From the NCBI GenBank assembly GCA_005792545.1, contig SXRM01000025.1:1-64000 (forward strand): a stretch of 64,000 nt of DNA, read 5' to 3'. Below the pieces are notes generated by a model that saw only the letters and a program-made list of their open reading frames with translations, did not search any database and was not told the origin of the DNA. Below are positions 9,626-17,536 of this stretch, piece after piece (within the stretch, counting starts at the first letter, position 1; every line of letters begins with the position of its first letter). Made by a program: the position numbers and the translations under genes. This stretch comes from Pseudomonadota bacterium (lineage in GTDB: Bacteria > Myxococcota_A > UBA9042).

Positions 9626-10457
9626 GGCGCGGACCGCGCGCGTCGACGCCGACGCCCACCGCCTTGAGCAGGGCGCCCGCGGGCGCGCGGGCAAGCGCCG
9701 CAGCGCAGGCCTGCCCTCCACCACAATGCCGTTCGGCCAGCGCCGCGAGCGCCTCCACCGCAGCCGCCAGTGGCCAGCCGCGAAAATGCCAGTAGGTGTC
9801 ACTGGCGCTGTCGGGGCCGCCCAGATCGCTGCGCCACCACACATACCCCGCACTTGCGCCTGGATGGGCAGCCAGTCCGTGGGCGAGTTCGGGTGGCGGG
9901 GGCGGGCTCAGCGAGGCCGCGGCTTCAAGGTAATGCCGCCACCGGACCGGGCTGCCCGCCGCAGGCCACTGGCCCCCGACCATGGCCAGCGTCGGCGGAC
10001 CTTGGGCAGGCCCCAAGAGCGCCTGCAGCGGGCGCCGTTCGACGTAGAAGCGGCGGTTTTCAGCCTGACCGACTGCACGCTCCATGCCCAGGTGCACGGC
10101 AGTCGGGACTTCCCTTTCGATGCGCAGTCGGTCCAGACAAGCATGGACTTCGAGCGGGGCACTGGCACACAGCAGCCACGCGGTCAGATCGGCCCACGGC
10201 GATCGGCCAAGCGCCGCGACCGGCACGCCGACGATATAACGACGCGAGCAGAGCTTGCCGGGGCCCAGCGCCAGCGACGCCTCGACCGAAAAGGCAGCCT
10301 TGCCTGCCGTGACGAGGTTGGGACGACCGGCCACGTAGGCAGCGCAGGCGTCGAACAAGTCGAGGTCACCGCGCCGGTCTCCGAGCCCGTCGCAAATCAG
10401 CGAGCCGGCGAGGTGATCGCGCAGCGCTTGATAGGAGTCAGGCGATCTCGAAAACAA
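9588..10457 (-). CDS. Hypothetical protein
   Basis: About 289 residues with no signal peptide or membrane segment, so probably cytoplasmic. It lies just downstream of the Ser/Thr kinase gene on the same strand and is probably co-transcribed with it. The start is uncertain: a TTG at 10457 is the first sensible initiator after the kinase stop at 10474, and the sequence before it is out-of-frame-like. The C-terminus GVGVDARGPRLKVYQAP faintly recalls the last strand of ABBA-fold aromatic prenyltransferases (the K-V/L-Y pattern), and the overall size is compatible. The rest is not diagnostic and I do not assign that function. The 3' end overlaps the convergent lipoprotein gene. Confidence 0.5.
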   Translation of the reverse strand: MFSRSPDSYQALRDHLAGSLICDGLGDRRGDLDLFDACAAYVAGRPNLVTAGKAAFSVEASLALGPGKLCSRRYIVGVPVAALGRSPWADLTAWLLCASAPLEVHACLDRLRIEREVPTAVHLGMERAVGQAENRRFYVERRPLQALLGPAQGPPTLAMVGGQWPAAGSPVRWRHYLEAAASLSPPPPPELAHGLAAHPGASAGYVWWRSDLGGPDSASDTYWHFRGWPLAAAVEALAALAERHCGGGQACAAALARAPAGALLKAVGVGVDARGPRLKVYQAPPDRAV

Positions 10458-10473
10458 GCGGCAACGTCGCCGG

Positions 10474-12426
10474 TCAGACCTGGCCGCCCAGCAAGAGCCA
10501 CAGCGCAGCCCCGACCGCCACGGCCGCAAACAGCAGGCCCACGATGATGACCGGCTTGGGCAAAAAGGGCTTTTCCGCTGGTGCAGCCGCATGCACGCCC
10601 GAAGCGCGGGTTACGCGCACGACCTGGGTACTGGCGGCCGTCACCGAAGCGTCGGCGGCTGGCGGCGGGACTGGTTCCAGGCCCAGGCCCGGCTGAGTGG
10701 TGGCGCGGTCGTCGACGACTGGCACCGGCATGCCACGGCTGGGCGGTGGCCGGCGTGCCATCGTGTGCGCGTGGCCGCTCGGCGGCGGCGGTGGCTTGGG
10801 CGCGTTGGGCCGGTTGGTACCGGCCACGACCGCGCCAGGCGCTTCAACGGGCGACGACGCCGGACGCTGCGGCGGGGCAGACGGTGGCGCACTGCCGGGT
10901 GGGTTGGGCACCGCGTGCGCGCTTGCCGCCGGCGCAGCTGGCCGGCTGGACGAGGCGGCAGGCTGTGCCGCCGGACCAGCAGGCTGCGCGCCAGCTGCGG
11001 CAGGTACCAGTGCCGGGGCGGCAGTTGCACCGGTCGCGCGCTGCCGGGCGATCTCGGCGACCATCTTGCCCAGTCCCACGCCGACGATCGTGCGCTGGTC
11101 GCTGCTGTCATCGCCGACCGCAACGAACTTTCTGCGCTCCGCAGTCGGCGTGTTCGGCAGTTCGGGTGCCATACTGGGCAGGTCGTCGGGCGGCGGCCCG
11201 CTCGGCAGGTCGTCGGGCAGCTGCTCGAGTCCAATCGGCTCTTCGACGTCGATGGTCATCGCCGCGACCGGTGACATGCCAGACGACATGGCGCGTGCGC
11301 GCGCCGCCACGACACCTGCGGTGATCGCTGCGGTATCGACGGCCAGGGTGCGTGCCTCGGGCTCCGGGATCGCGGGTTGCTTGTTCGCAGGTCTGGCGCC
11401 CGGGGCGCTCACGCCCTCGTCGGCCGGATGGTCTTCGCGTACGGTCGGGTTGTCCGGCCGGCTCGGCATCACGCCGGCTTGTTGCAGGCCTGCGACCACG
11501 TCGGCGCCGAGCTCACTTTGGGTAGCACCAGACGCGATCGACTCGTTGTCGTGGCGCACTTCGGCCAGCATGCGCGCGAGTTCTTCGCGGACAGCCGATG
11601 CGGTCTGCGGACGATCCTGTTTTTTCTTGGCCAGCAGTTTGACGCACAACTCGCTCAAGCCATTGGGCAACTTGATGCCCAGACGCGACAGTTGCGGCGC
11701 CGGCGACGTGACGTGCTTGAGCAGGATATCAATGACGCTAGCGCCGTCGTAGGGCGGCTCGCCAGCGATCATCTCGTACAGCACGGCGCCGACGGCATAC
11801 AGGTCGGTTTGCGGGCCGACTTCCTTGCCCTCGACCTGCTCGGGCGCCATGTAGTGCGGGGTCCCAAATACCGACCCGGCACGCGTCAGCGCAGCCGTCA
11901 CCATCTCGGTCGGCAGCTTGGCGATCGAGAAGTCCAGGACCTTGACGAAGTCGCCGCCGCCAGCCGACAACAGGTACAGGTTCTCGGGTTTGATATCGCG
12001 GTGGATGATGTTGTGGCCGTGGGCGACGCTGAGCGCATTGGTCAGTTGTTCGGCGATGTTGAGCGACCGCTCGACGCCGAGCGCACCGACCTCTTCCATC
12101 ACGTCTGACAGGGGCTGACCGACCAGAATTTCCATCACCACGTACACGGTTCCCGCGTACTCGCCGACGTCGTGGATGGTGATGATATGGGGATGGTGCA
12201 GCGCGGCAGCAGCGCGCGCTTCGCGGATCAAGCGCTTGGCGGCCACTGGATCCGCGGCGATGTCTTTGCGCAGGACCTTGAGGGCCACCTCGCGGCCGAG
12301 GTTCTTGTCCGTGGCCTTGTAGACTACGGCCATGCCGCCCTTGCCCAGGCGCGACACCAGCTGGTAGCGATCGGCAAACGTGGTGCCGATGAGTGGGTCG
12401 TTCTCTTGGGGTTCCTGGCCGCTCAA
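10474..12426 (-). CDS. Membrane-anchored Ser/Thr protein kinase (Hanks type)
   Basis: A 650-residue protein. The kinase domain spans about residues 15-285, with Gly-rich loop LGKGGMAVVYKA, ATP-binding Lys in VALKVL (about residue 50), catalytic loop HRDIKPEN near 145, activation segment GTPHYMAPEQ and DLYAVGAVLYEM. The metal-binding DFG motif reads DFS (VLDFSIAK); the Asp is kept. A long Pro/Ala-rich, probably disordered linker runs to about residue 620, and a single hydrophobic helix (VIIVGLLFAAVAVGAALWLL) anchors the C-terminus. This places the kinase domain in the cytoplasm and leaves almost nothing outside. No sensor domain such as PASTA is present. Translation starts at a TTG at 12426, supported by GGAGG six bases upstream; earlier in-frame ATG codons lie in Arg-rich noncoding-like sequence. 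Substrates cannot be inferred. Confidence 0.9.
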   Translation of the reverse strand: MSGQEPQENDPLIGTTFADRYQLVSRLGKGGMAVVYKATDKNLGREVALKVLRKDIAADPVAAKRLIREARAAAALHHPHIITIHDVGEYAGTVYVVMEILVGQPLSDVMEEVGALGVERSLNIAEQLTNALSVAHGHNIIHRDIKPENLYLLSAGGGDFVKVLDFSIAKLPTEMVTAALTRAGSVFGTPHYMAPEQVEGKEVGPQTDLYAVGAVLYEMIAGEPPYDGASVIDILLKHVTSPAPQLSRLGIKLPNGLSELCVKLLAKKKQDRPQTASAVREELARMLAEVRHDNESIASGATQSELGADVVAGLQQAGVMPSRPDNPTVREDHPADEGVSAPGARPANKQPAIPEPEARTLAVDTAAITAGVVAARARAMSSGMSPVAAMTIDVEEPIGLEQLPDDLPSGPPPDDLPSMAPELPNTPTAERRKFVAVGDDSSDQRTIVGVGLGKMVAEIARQRATGATAAPALVPAAAGAQPAGPAAQPAASSSRPAAPAASAHAVPNPPGSAPPSAPPQRPASSPVEAPGAVVAGTNRPNAPKPPPPPSGHAHTMARRPPPSRGMPVPVVDDRATTQPGLGLEPVPPPAADASVTAASTQVVRVTRASGVHAAAPAEKPFLPKPVIIVGLLFAAVAVGAALWLLLGGQV

Positions 12427-12604
12427 ACACCGCCTCCTGCGGCGGCGAGGGTAAGGGAATTCAGGGTGCCGCGCAACCACGCGCCGAGGCGACAGTTTGC
12501 CGCAAACGCGCCGGTTGACAAAGGCATGGCACTGGTTAAGATGCTGCCCCCTTCGGCGTCTGCGCGCCGGATTTGGCGCGTCCTCGCGCCGCAAGGTCGC
12601 CGAC

Positions 12605-12829
12605 ATGGCCCGCATTACCATCGAAGATTGCCTCGACACTGTCCCCAACCGCTTCGCGTTGGTGATCATGACGTCCAAGCGCGCCCGTCAGCTGGTCGAC
12701 GGCCAGTCGCCGACCATCGAGACCAAGAACAAGGAGTGTGTGACGGCGTTGCGCGAGGCCGCGGACAACCGCGTGCGCTTCACCCGGGCGGTGATGCCGC
12801 TCATCGAGCGCCACTTGCGCGATCAGTAG
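12605..12829 (+). CDS. rpoZ: RNA polymerase omega subunit
   Basis: A 74-residue protein, typical in length for omega. It begins [20 protein letters not shown] and contains the conserved core TSKRARQL and the [14 protein letters not shown] helix. Omega binds the beta-prime subunit and helps RNA polymerase assemble and stay stable. The start is the ATG directly before ARITIEDC, a conserved omega N-terminus; an upstream in-frame ATG at 12497 would add unrelated Arg-rich sequence. It is transcribed divergently from the kinase and convergently with the lytic transglycosylase. The usual partners gmk and spoT are not adjacent. A 21-bp tandem repeat and a terminator-like hairpin follow it. Confidence 0.93.
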   Translation: MARITIEDCLDTVPNRFALVIMTSKRARQLVDGQSPTIETKNKECVTALREAADNRVRFTRAVMPLIERHLRDQ

Positions 12830-12830
12830 C

Positions 12831-12907
12831 CGCGCGCAAGCAGACGGTTATCGCGCGCAAGCAGACGGTTATCGCGCGCAAGCAGACGGTTATCGCGCGC
12901 AAGCAGA
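12831..12907. repeat. 21-bp tandem repeat, about 3.6 copies
   Basis: Unit CGCGCGCAAGCAGACGGTTAT plus the next base pattern repeats with period 21, with units starting at 12831, 12852 and 12873, and a partial unit at 12894 that diverges after CAGA. It starts two bases after the rpoZ stop codon, so it would be in the 3' untranslated part of that mRNA. The copies are identical, suggesting recent slippage. Confidence 0.9.
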
Positions 12908-12914
12908 TTGGCAA

Positions 12915-12945
12915 CGGCGCGAGTTTGGCGCCGCCTTAATTTTAT
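12915..12945 (+). terminator. Probable terminator after rpoZ
   Basis: A perfect 6-bp stem CGGCGC (12915-12920) and GCGCCG (12928-12933) with loop GAGTTTG is followed by CC and the T-rich TTAATTTTA. It sits between the convergent rpoZ and lytic transglycosylase genes. The T-tract is interrupted, so efficiency is uncertain. Confidence 0.5.
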
Positions 12946-12974
12946 CCCATGCCAATTGCAGTACTTTCGCGGTC

Positions 12975-13685
12975 TCAGTCCGCGCCGGCCATCGCCGTCG
13001 ACTTGGGCGTGGTTGCAGGCGATGACGCTGTGAGCGCGCGACCGTCGCAGCCGTAACGCTGCAGCCGCGCCCGGGCTTCCAACACCCGCGTGGCATAGTG
13101 CAGATTGCGAGGCAATTCACTTTTCTTCCACGATCGCGTCGGCCGCGCCGGCCCGGCGTGGTACGCGCACAGCGCAAAGACCACGTCGCCCTTGTATTTG
13201 CGCAGCAGCGCCCGCATGAACTGAGCGGCAGCATCTGCGCCACAGGTCGGATCGCGCGGCCGGCCACAGCCGAAAACCCGCGAAGTCACCGGTTGCAGCT
13301 GCATCAGGCCCAGCGAGCCCGCGCCGGAGCGGATGCTGGGCGAAAACCCGCTCTCGACCCAGGCGACGGCCGCCAGCAGCCAGGGGTCGAGGTGGTAGCG
13401 GTCTGCTGCGCTTTCGAGCGTCGGCATGTGCTCGCGGCAGCGCGCCGCCATCCGCGTGCTGATGGTCAGTGGCCGCTTGGGGTCGTAGCGCACCAGGTCT
13501 TCTTCGTGGTCGGCCGGCAACGCGGCGTCATCGTCGATGGCTGCGCCGGCGGCGTGCTGCCCCTGGGCCAGGTGGGTGCGCGGCGCGGCGAGGCTGCGAC
13601 CAGGACCGACGGTGCCGGCACACGCGATCACACCCAACAGAGCGCGAATCAAGGCGTTTTGTGTTCGCAGCGGCGCAGGCCGCAT
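12975..13685 (-). CDS. Lytic transglycosylase, SLT domain, secreted
   Basis: A 236-residue protein from the start at 13685. It has a signal peptide (basic start, then ALLGVIACAGTVGPG) and an SLT-type lysozyme-like domain from about residue 80. Family marks are the catalytic Glu in AWVESGF, the GLMQLQPVT motif and the later CAYHAGPA, which correspond to the ES, GLMQ and AYNAGP signatures of Slt/MltC-type enzymes. Such enzymes cleave the MurNAc-GlcNAc bond of peptidoglycan with 1,6-anhydro product formation in the periplasm. The start at 13685 is preferred over an in-frame ATG at 13733 because GGAG lies six bases before it and it gives a normal signal peptide; the longer form would start with 16 extra polar residues. 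Confidence 0.85.
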   Translation of the reverse strand: MRPAPLRTQNALIRALLGVIACAGTVGPGRSLAAPRTHLAQGQHAAGAAIDDDAALPADHEEDLVRYDPKRPLTISTRMAARCREHMPTLESAADRYHLDPWLLAAVAWVESGFSPSIRSGAGSLGLMQLQPVTSRVFGCGRPRDPTCGADAAAQFMRALLRKYKGDVVFALCAYHAGPARPTRSWKKSELPRNLHYATRVLEARARLQRYGCDGRALTASSPATTPKSTAMAGAD

Positions 13686-13767
13686 TCCGGGCTCCAAGAC
13701 GCCTCTGGGCGTCGGGGCGCGCCGATCTGCCATAGACTTTCAAGCATGTAAAGCACTCATGCACAAC

Positions 13768-13776
13768 TTATCCACA
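13768..13776 (+). promoter_or_regulatory. Perfect DnaA box
   Basis: The sequence TTATCCACA matches the high-affinity DnaA-box consensus exactly. It lies between the divergent lytic transglycosylase and topoisomerase III genes. No second clear box or AT-rich unwinding segment was seen close by, so this may be a single DnaA regulatory site or a chance match. Confidence 0.5.
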
Positions 13777-13831
13777 GATCGCACGACTGCGGCCCCATGG
13801 CGGGGCCGGTCACCCCGTGACTCGTGACGGT

Positions 13832-13983
13832 AAAACGGGGCAAACTGATGTTGGTTACATTGAGGCCTGACTCAGCTGCCGTGAGTCGAACGCTTTCGCG
13901 AGCTTGGCAACCCACCAAGCGAGCAAACGGAAGGCCGACAAGATCGATACGATTTTGTCGGTGTCCGAAAACGGGGCAAACTG
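13832..13983 (+). repeat. Pair of identical 16-bp direct repeats upstream of topB
   Basis: AAAACGGGGCAAACTG occurs at 13832-13847 and again at 13968-13983, 136 bases apart, both within the 5' region of the topoisomerase gene. Such spacing and identity suggest a duplicated regulatory site or a small segmental duplication. No coding function is seen between them. Confidence 0.6.
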
Positions 13984-14011
13984 CCGCCGCGCCCCGTGCG
14001 CCAGGTCCAAG

Positions 14012-16444
14012 ATGCGCCTCGTCCTAGCTGAAAAACCGTCGATGGCCCGGGCGATTGCCGCCGCGCTGGGTGTGACCGGCAAGGGCCGCAGCTCGCTGCA
14101 AGGTCAAGTCGGCGATGCGCGCGTCATCATCTCGTGGTGCGTTGGGCACCTCGTCGAGCCGGCCGACGCCGACCACTACGGCGCCAAAGCGTGGTCGTTC
14201 CACACGCTGCCCATCGTGCCGAGGCCGTTTGCCTACGCGCCGATTGCGGCGACGCGCGACCAGTACGACACCGTCCGTGGGCTGCTGCTCCGCCCCGACG
14301 TGACCGAGATTGTCAACGCGACCGACGCCGGTCGCGAGGGCCAGCTGATTTTCCACCTGGTCTATGATCTCGCTGGGTGCGACAAGCCGGTCAAGCGACT
14401 GTGGACCAGTGCGCTGACGGACGACGCCATTCGCTCTGCGTGGGCTCAGTTGCGCGACGAGTCCGAGTTCGCCGGGCTGACGGCTGCGGCGCACTGTCGC
14501 CAACAGGCCGACTGGCTGGTCGGTATCAACTGCACGCGCGCGCAAACGCTGGTGGCGCGGGCGTTGGGCCAATCGGGTGTGCGCTCGATCGGCCGGGTGC
14601 AGACGCCGACACTGGCGATTCTGGTCCGCCGTGAAAACGAAATCGCCAACTTCGTGCCCAAGGACTTCTGGACGTTGGTCGCGCGATTTCGCACTGCCGA
14701 CGGCCAGACCTACACCGGCCGCTGGTACAAGCCCGGCGAGGGCGACGCCGCAGTCGAGCGCTTTGACACCGAGCAGGCCGCACAGCAGATGCGCCAGCGT
14801 TTGCTTGCTGGCCAGGCGCACGTGCAAAAGGTCGACAAGAAGCAGGAGAAGCGCAAGCCAGAGCTCCTGTACGATCTCACGGCCTTGCAGCGCGAAGCCA
14901 ACAAGCGCTTTGGTTTGACCGCCGAGCAGACGCTGGCGATCGCGCAGGAACTGTATGAAGCACAACTGATTTCGTATCCGCGCACCAACAGTCGCTACCT
15001 GACGCAGCAAGACGCCGCGCAGGCACCGAGTTGGCTGAGCGCACTGGACCGCGGCCCGTGGGCGGCTTGGGTCGGCCAGGTGCGAGCGATGGGTCAGGGC
15101 GGCCAGTTTCCGCCGGTCGGCAAGCGCTTTGTTGACGACAAGGAGGTCGAGGACCACCCGGCCATCACGGTGACCAACAAGGCCGTGCGCATGGTCGAGG
15201 CCGAGCCCCAACTGAGCGCCGACCAGCAGCGCATCTACGATCTGGTGGCCCGCCGACTGTTGTCGACGTGGTTTGGCGACCGTATCGAGCAGAAGACGAC
15301 GGCGGTGACAGCGGTGCAGCCGGACCAGGGCGAGGTCGAACTGTTCAAGACCACGGGCGCGGTTGTCATCGATCCCGGCTGGACCGCAGTCGATCAGCCG
15401 CGCCGCGACAAGAGCACAAGGCTCGACGACGACGACGGCGAATTGCCACCGCTGCGGCGCGGTGAGCCAGTGGACGTGGTCGAACTGATGACCAAGGCCG
15501 GCAAGACCTCGCCGCCCAAGCCGATGAGCGAGGCGGACTTGCTGGCTGCAATGCAAGGCGCGGGCAAGCTCATCGACGACGAGGAGTTGCGCGGCGCAAT
15601 GAAAGACAGCGGCTTGGGCACGCCCGCGACCCGCGCCAACATCATCGAGACACTCATCAAGCGCGACTATGCGACGCGCAAGGGCAAGAACCTGGTCGCG
15701 ACCCCACTGGGCGTGGCGCTGATTGCCGGCCTGCCCCTGGATACGTTGAAGTCGCCCGAGATGACGGGGCAGTGGGAGGCGACGATGGAGCGCATCCGGC
15801 GCGGTCAGGCCGACCCTGCCGCGTTCGTTGCCGACATCGAACGCTTTACCGCCCAAGCGGTCACCGAACTGCGCCGCTTGGGCGTTGCAGCGGATAGCGC
15901 GCAAAGTGACGGCGCCTCTGCAACGCGCACCGCTTGCCCATCGTGCCGATCTCCGATGGCGGTTCAGGCGTTTGACGGTCGGCGTGCCATGCGCTGTACG
16001 GGCCTGCTGCGCCCAGAGTGCCGCGCCAGCTACAGCGTCGATGACAACGATCGGCCGACGGAGCGTTGCCGGCATTGCTCGGGTCCGCGTCAGTCCACCC
16101 GAAATGGTCCCGGCTACTGCTTGCGCTGTGGGCGCTCAGATCAGCCAGAGGCCGATCGTCCGCCGTGGCCAGCGCTGCACGCCTGCCCGGACTGTCGACA
16201 GCTGGCAAAAAGCGTGTGGGTAGCGCGCGATCGCAGCTGGGTCCACCGCTGCAACACCTGCAACGCTTGGATTGCCGGCGCGGCGCCGGAGCTGACCGGC
16301 AACGAGCCGACGCGGCCGCCCTGCGCACGCTGCCACACACCGATGACAGCCGTGTGGAGCCGCCAGCGCAACGCCTGGATGCTGCGCTGCTTGGACTGCG
16401 GCACCTGGTCGTGGGCCGGACCGGCGGCACCAGGCGGCGCGTAG
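14012..16444 (+). CDS. topB: DNA topoisomerase III (type IA) with extended Zn-ribbon tail
   Basis: An 810-residue type IA topoisomerase. The Toprim domain begins at residue 1 (MRLVLAEKPSMARAIA, with the metal-binding Glu) and contains NATDAGREGQLIFH near 105. The active-site Tyr is in LISYPRTNSRYL near residue 325. The wording TDAGREG rather than TDPDREGE supports TopB over TopA. After about residue 640 there are several Cys-pair modules: CPSC with C-x8-C, CRHC/CLRC, CPDC/CNTC and CARC/CLDC, which look like four zinc ribbons for DNA or protein binding. The enzyme relaxes or decatenates negatively supercoiled DNA by single-strand passage. The start is the ATG directly before the conserved RLVLAEKPS; upstream in-frame sequence is unrelated. 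Confidence 0.92.
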   Translation: MRLVLAEKPSMARAIAAALGVTGKGRSSLQGQVGDARVIISWCVGHLVEPADADHYGAKAWSFHTLPIVPRPFAYAPIAATRDQYDTVRGLLLRPDVTEIVNATDAGREGQLIFHLVYDLAGCDKPVKRLWTSALTDDAIRSAWAQLRDESEFAGLTAAAHCRQQADWLVGINCTRAQTLVARALGQSGVRSIGRVQTPTLAILVRRENEIANFVPKDFWTLVARFRTADGQTYTGRWYKPGEGDAAVERFDTEQAAQQMRQRLLAGQAHVQKVDKKQEKRKPELLYDLTALQREANKRFGLTAEQTLAIAQELYEAQLISYPRTNSRYLTQQDAAQAPSWLSALDRGPWAAWVGQVRAMGQGGQFPPVGKRFVDDKEVEDHPAITVTNKAVRMVEAEPQLSADQQRIYDLVARRLLSTWFGDRIEQKTTAVTAVQPDQGEVELFKTTGAVVIDPGWTAVDQPRRDKSTRLDDDDGELPPLRRGEPVDVVELMTKAGKTSPPKPMSEADLLAAMQGAGKLIDDEELRGAMKDSGLGTPATRANIIETLIKRDYATRKGKNLVATPLGVALIAGLPLDTLKSPEMTGQWEATMERIRRGQADPAAFVADIERFTAQAVTELRRLGVAADSAQSDGASATRTACPSCRSPMAVQAFDGRRAMRCTGLLRPECRASYSVDDNDRPTERCRHCSGPRQSTRNGPGYCLRCGRSDQPEADRPPWPALHACPDCRQLAKSVWVARDRSWVHRCNTCNAWIAGAAPELTGNEPTRPPCARCHTPMTAVWSRQRNAWMLRCLDCGTWSWAGPAAPGGA

Positions 16445-16493
16445 CCCCGGCGCTGGACGTTCTGCAGATTTTTTTCACCCGTTAGATCGCCTC

Positions 16494-16568
16494 CGCGGGA
16501 CCCGCGTCTGACCTCCATGCCGGGACGAACCCGGAACCGGAGCAAAGGCAAGGCGGAGTGGTTCCGCC
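16494..16568 (+). promoter_or_regulatory. Hairpin-rich leader upstream of a secreted-protein gene
   Basis: Three stable hairpins lie in a row between topB and the gene at 16651: CGCGGG/CCCGCG at 16494-16506, CCGGG/CCCGG with loop ACGAA at 16520-16534, and GGCGGA/TCCGCC with loop GTGGT at 16552-16568. The following 80 bases contain CCCCCGCGACAGCTCGCCCC, which loosely recalls the 3' conserved stretch of ydaO-type (c-di-AMP) riboswitches, but the rest of that consensus was not found. This may be a structured 5' leader, a novel cis-RNA, or simply GC-rich spacer. Confidence 0.35.
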
Positions 16569-16650
16569 CGCCAGCCGGACCCGACTGTCTACGCCCCCGC
16601 GACAGCTCGCCCCTTCACGGCCCCGCGCCGTCCACCTTGGAGTGCATCCC

Positions 16651-17022
16651 ATGAAGCGCATTGTCCTGACCCTGTCCGCCCTGTTTGCCGCCGCCCTGCC
16701 CTTGACCGGGTTCGCAGCGGGCGCCGCTCGGCCGGCCGCAAGCCAGACCTCCGCCGTGTCGGCGGCCTTTACCGCCGGCAATCTCGGCAGCTACGTGCAG
16801 CACAAAGGCGTCCGACCGGACAGCGCCATCGCTGGCGCGGTCAAAGTCAAGTTGATCAACGAGTTCGCGCAGCCGACCGCCCGACACGAGACCGCCGCCG
16901 CGCCGGACGTCGTCGGATTTGCGACGCTGCTGCCGCAAAAAAATGCGGCCATGCAGGGCCTGATGAGCGCCGGCCAGAACAACCTGGTGCTGCTGAACGG
17001 CCTGCCCGCCCGCGCCAAGTAG
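16651..17022 (+). CDS. Small secreted protein of unknown function
   Basis: A 123-residue protein with a classical signal peptide: MKR, a hydrophobic run IVLTLSALFAAALPLTG and a probable cleavage after FAAGA or AAG. The mature part is Ala/Gln/Asn-rich with no cysteine and no recognised domain; it contains GSYVQHKGVRPDSAIAGAVK and ends GQNNLVLLNGLPARAK. The start is set by TTGGAG eight bases upstream and by the signal peptide. The gene stands alone, between a hairpin-rich leader and a strong terminator, so it is probably an independent transcript. Confidence 0.75.
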   Translation: MKRIVLTLSALFAAALPLTGFAAGAARPAASQTSAVSAAFTAGNLGSYVQHKGVRPDSAIAGAVKVKLINEFAQPTARHETAAAPDVVGFATLLPQKNAAMQGLMSAGQNNLVLLNGLPARAK

Positions 17023-17041
17023 GATAACCCGCTGCACCGCG

Positions 17042-17080
17042 ACGGCGGCCTGCCATTTGGGGGCCGCCGTTGGCGTTTTT
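17042..17080 (+). terminator. Rho-independent terminator
   Basis: A stem ACGGCGGCC (17042-17050) pairs perfectly with GGCCGCCGT (17062-17070), followed by TGGCG and five Ts ending at 17080. It lies directly after the small secreted protein gene. Confidence 0.8.
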
Positions 17081-17098
17081 CCAGGGGTCCCGAGGTAA

Positions 17099-17521
17099 GT
17101 GTTGCCGGTTTGCCGCGACACGCCTAGACTGCGCCAAACGCCTTGTGGGGTCCGCGACTTGACTGTGCAACTCGACCACGCCGCGCTGACAAACATTTTG
17201 GACCTGTACTGCGACGATGCGGAGGGCCTGCAGTCGCTGGTCGCCAGTTTTGCGCTGTCGGCCACAGAGTTGAGCGAGGAAATCGCCTTGGGCGTCGAGC
17301 GCCTCGACGCACGCACGGTCGGCCGAGCGGCTCACACGCTCAAGTCTTCGGCCGGCCAATTTGGCGCCACCGAGCTTGCGCGGTTGTGCGGCGAGCTCGA
17401 ACGGCGGACACTGGTGGAGTTGGACTGGCCGACGGTCGTGGTGCTGTCGCCCAAGCTCGCGCCCACCCTTCAAGAGGCGTTGCACGCCGTGCACATGCTG
17501 GCGGCCGGCGCAGCCGAGTGA
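17099..17521 (+). CDS. Hpt (histidine phosphotransfer) domain protein
   Basis: Up to 140 residues, almost all of it one Hpt four-helix domain. The phospho-accepting His is in AAHTLKSSAGQFGA (about residue 79), the standard Hpt signature, followed by the LARLCGELE helix. Stand-alone Hpt proteins relay phosphoryl groups between a hybrid sensor kinase and a response regulator. Neither partner is in the window. The GTG start at 17099 has GAGG nearby, but the Hpt domain proper starts around a later TTG/GTG at 17159-17164, so the true N-terminus may be about 20 residues shorter. It precedes the MscS gene by 15 bases on the same strand and may be in the same operon. Confidence 0.8.
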   Translation: MLPVCRDTPRLRQTPCGVRDLTVQLDHAALTNILDLYCDDAEGLQSLVASFALSATELSEEIALGVERLDARTVGRAAHTLKSSAGQFGATELARLCGELERRTLVELDWPTVVVLSPKLAPTLQEALHAVHMLAAGAAE

Positions 17522-17536
17522 GCGGCAACTGGACAG

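Noticed and set aside
9588-10457. Aromatic prenyltransferase assignment
   Set aside because: Only a short C-terminal pattern is similar; no further family motif supports it.
12172-12939. 255-codon plus-strand frame over rpoZ and the kinase start
   Set aside because: It is out of frame with rpoZ, which is unmistakable, and the rest is antisense to the kinase.
13734-14011. Replication origin
   Set aside because: Only one DnaA box was seen, with no AT-rich unwinding region and no dnaA or dnaN gene in the window.
16494-16650. c-di-GMP (GEMM) or c-di-AMP (ydaO) riboswitch
   Set aside because: Individual words match, but the conserved core order of either class could not be assembled by eye.
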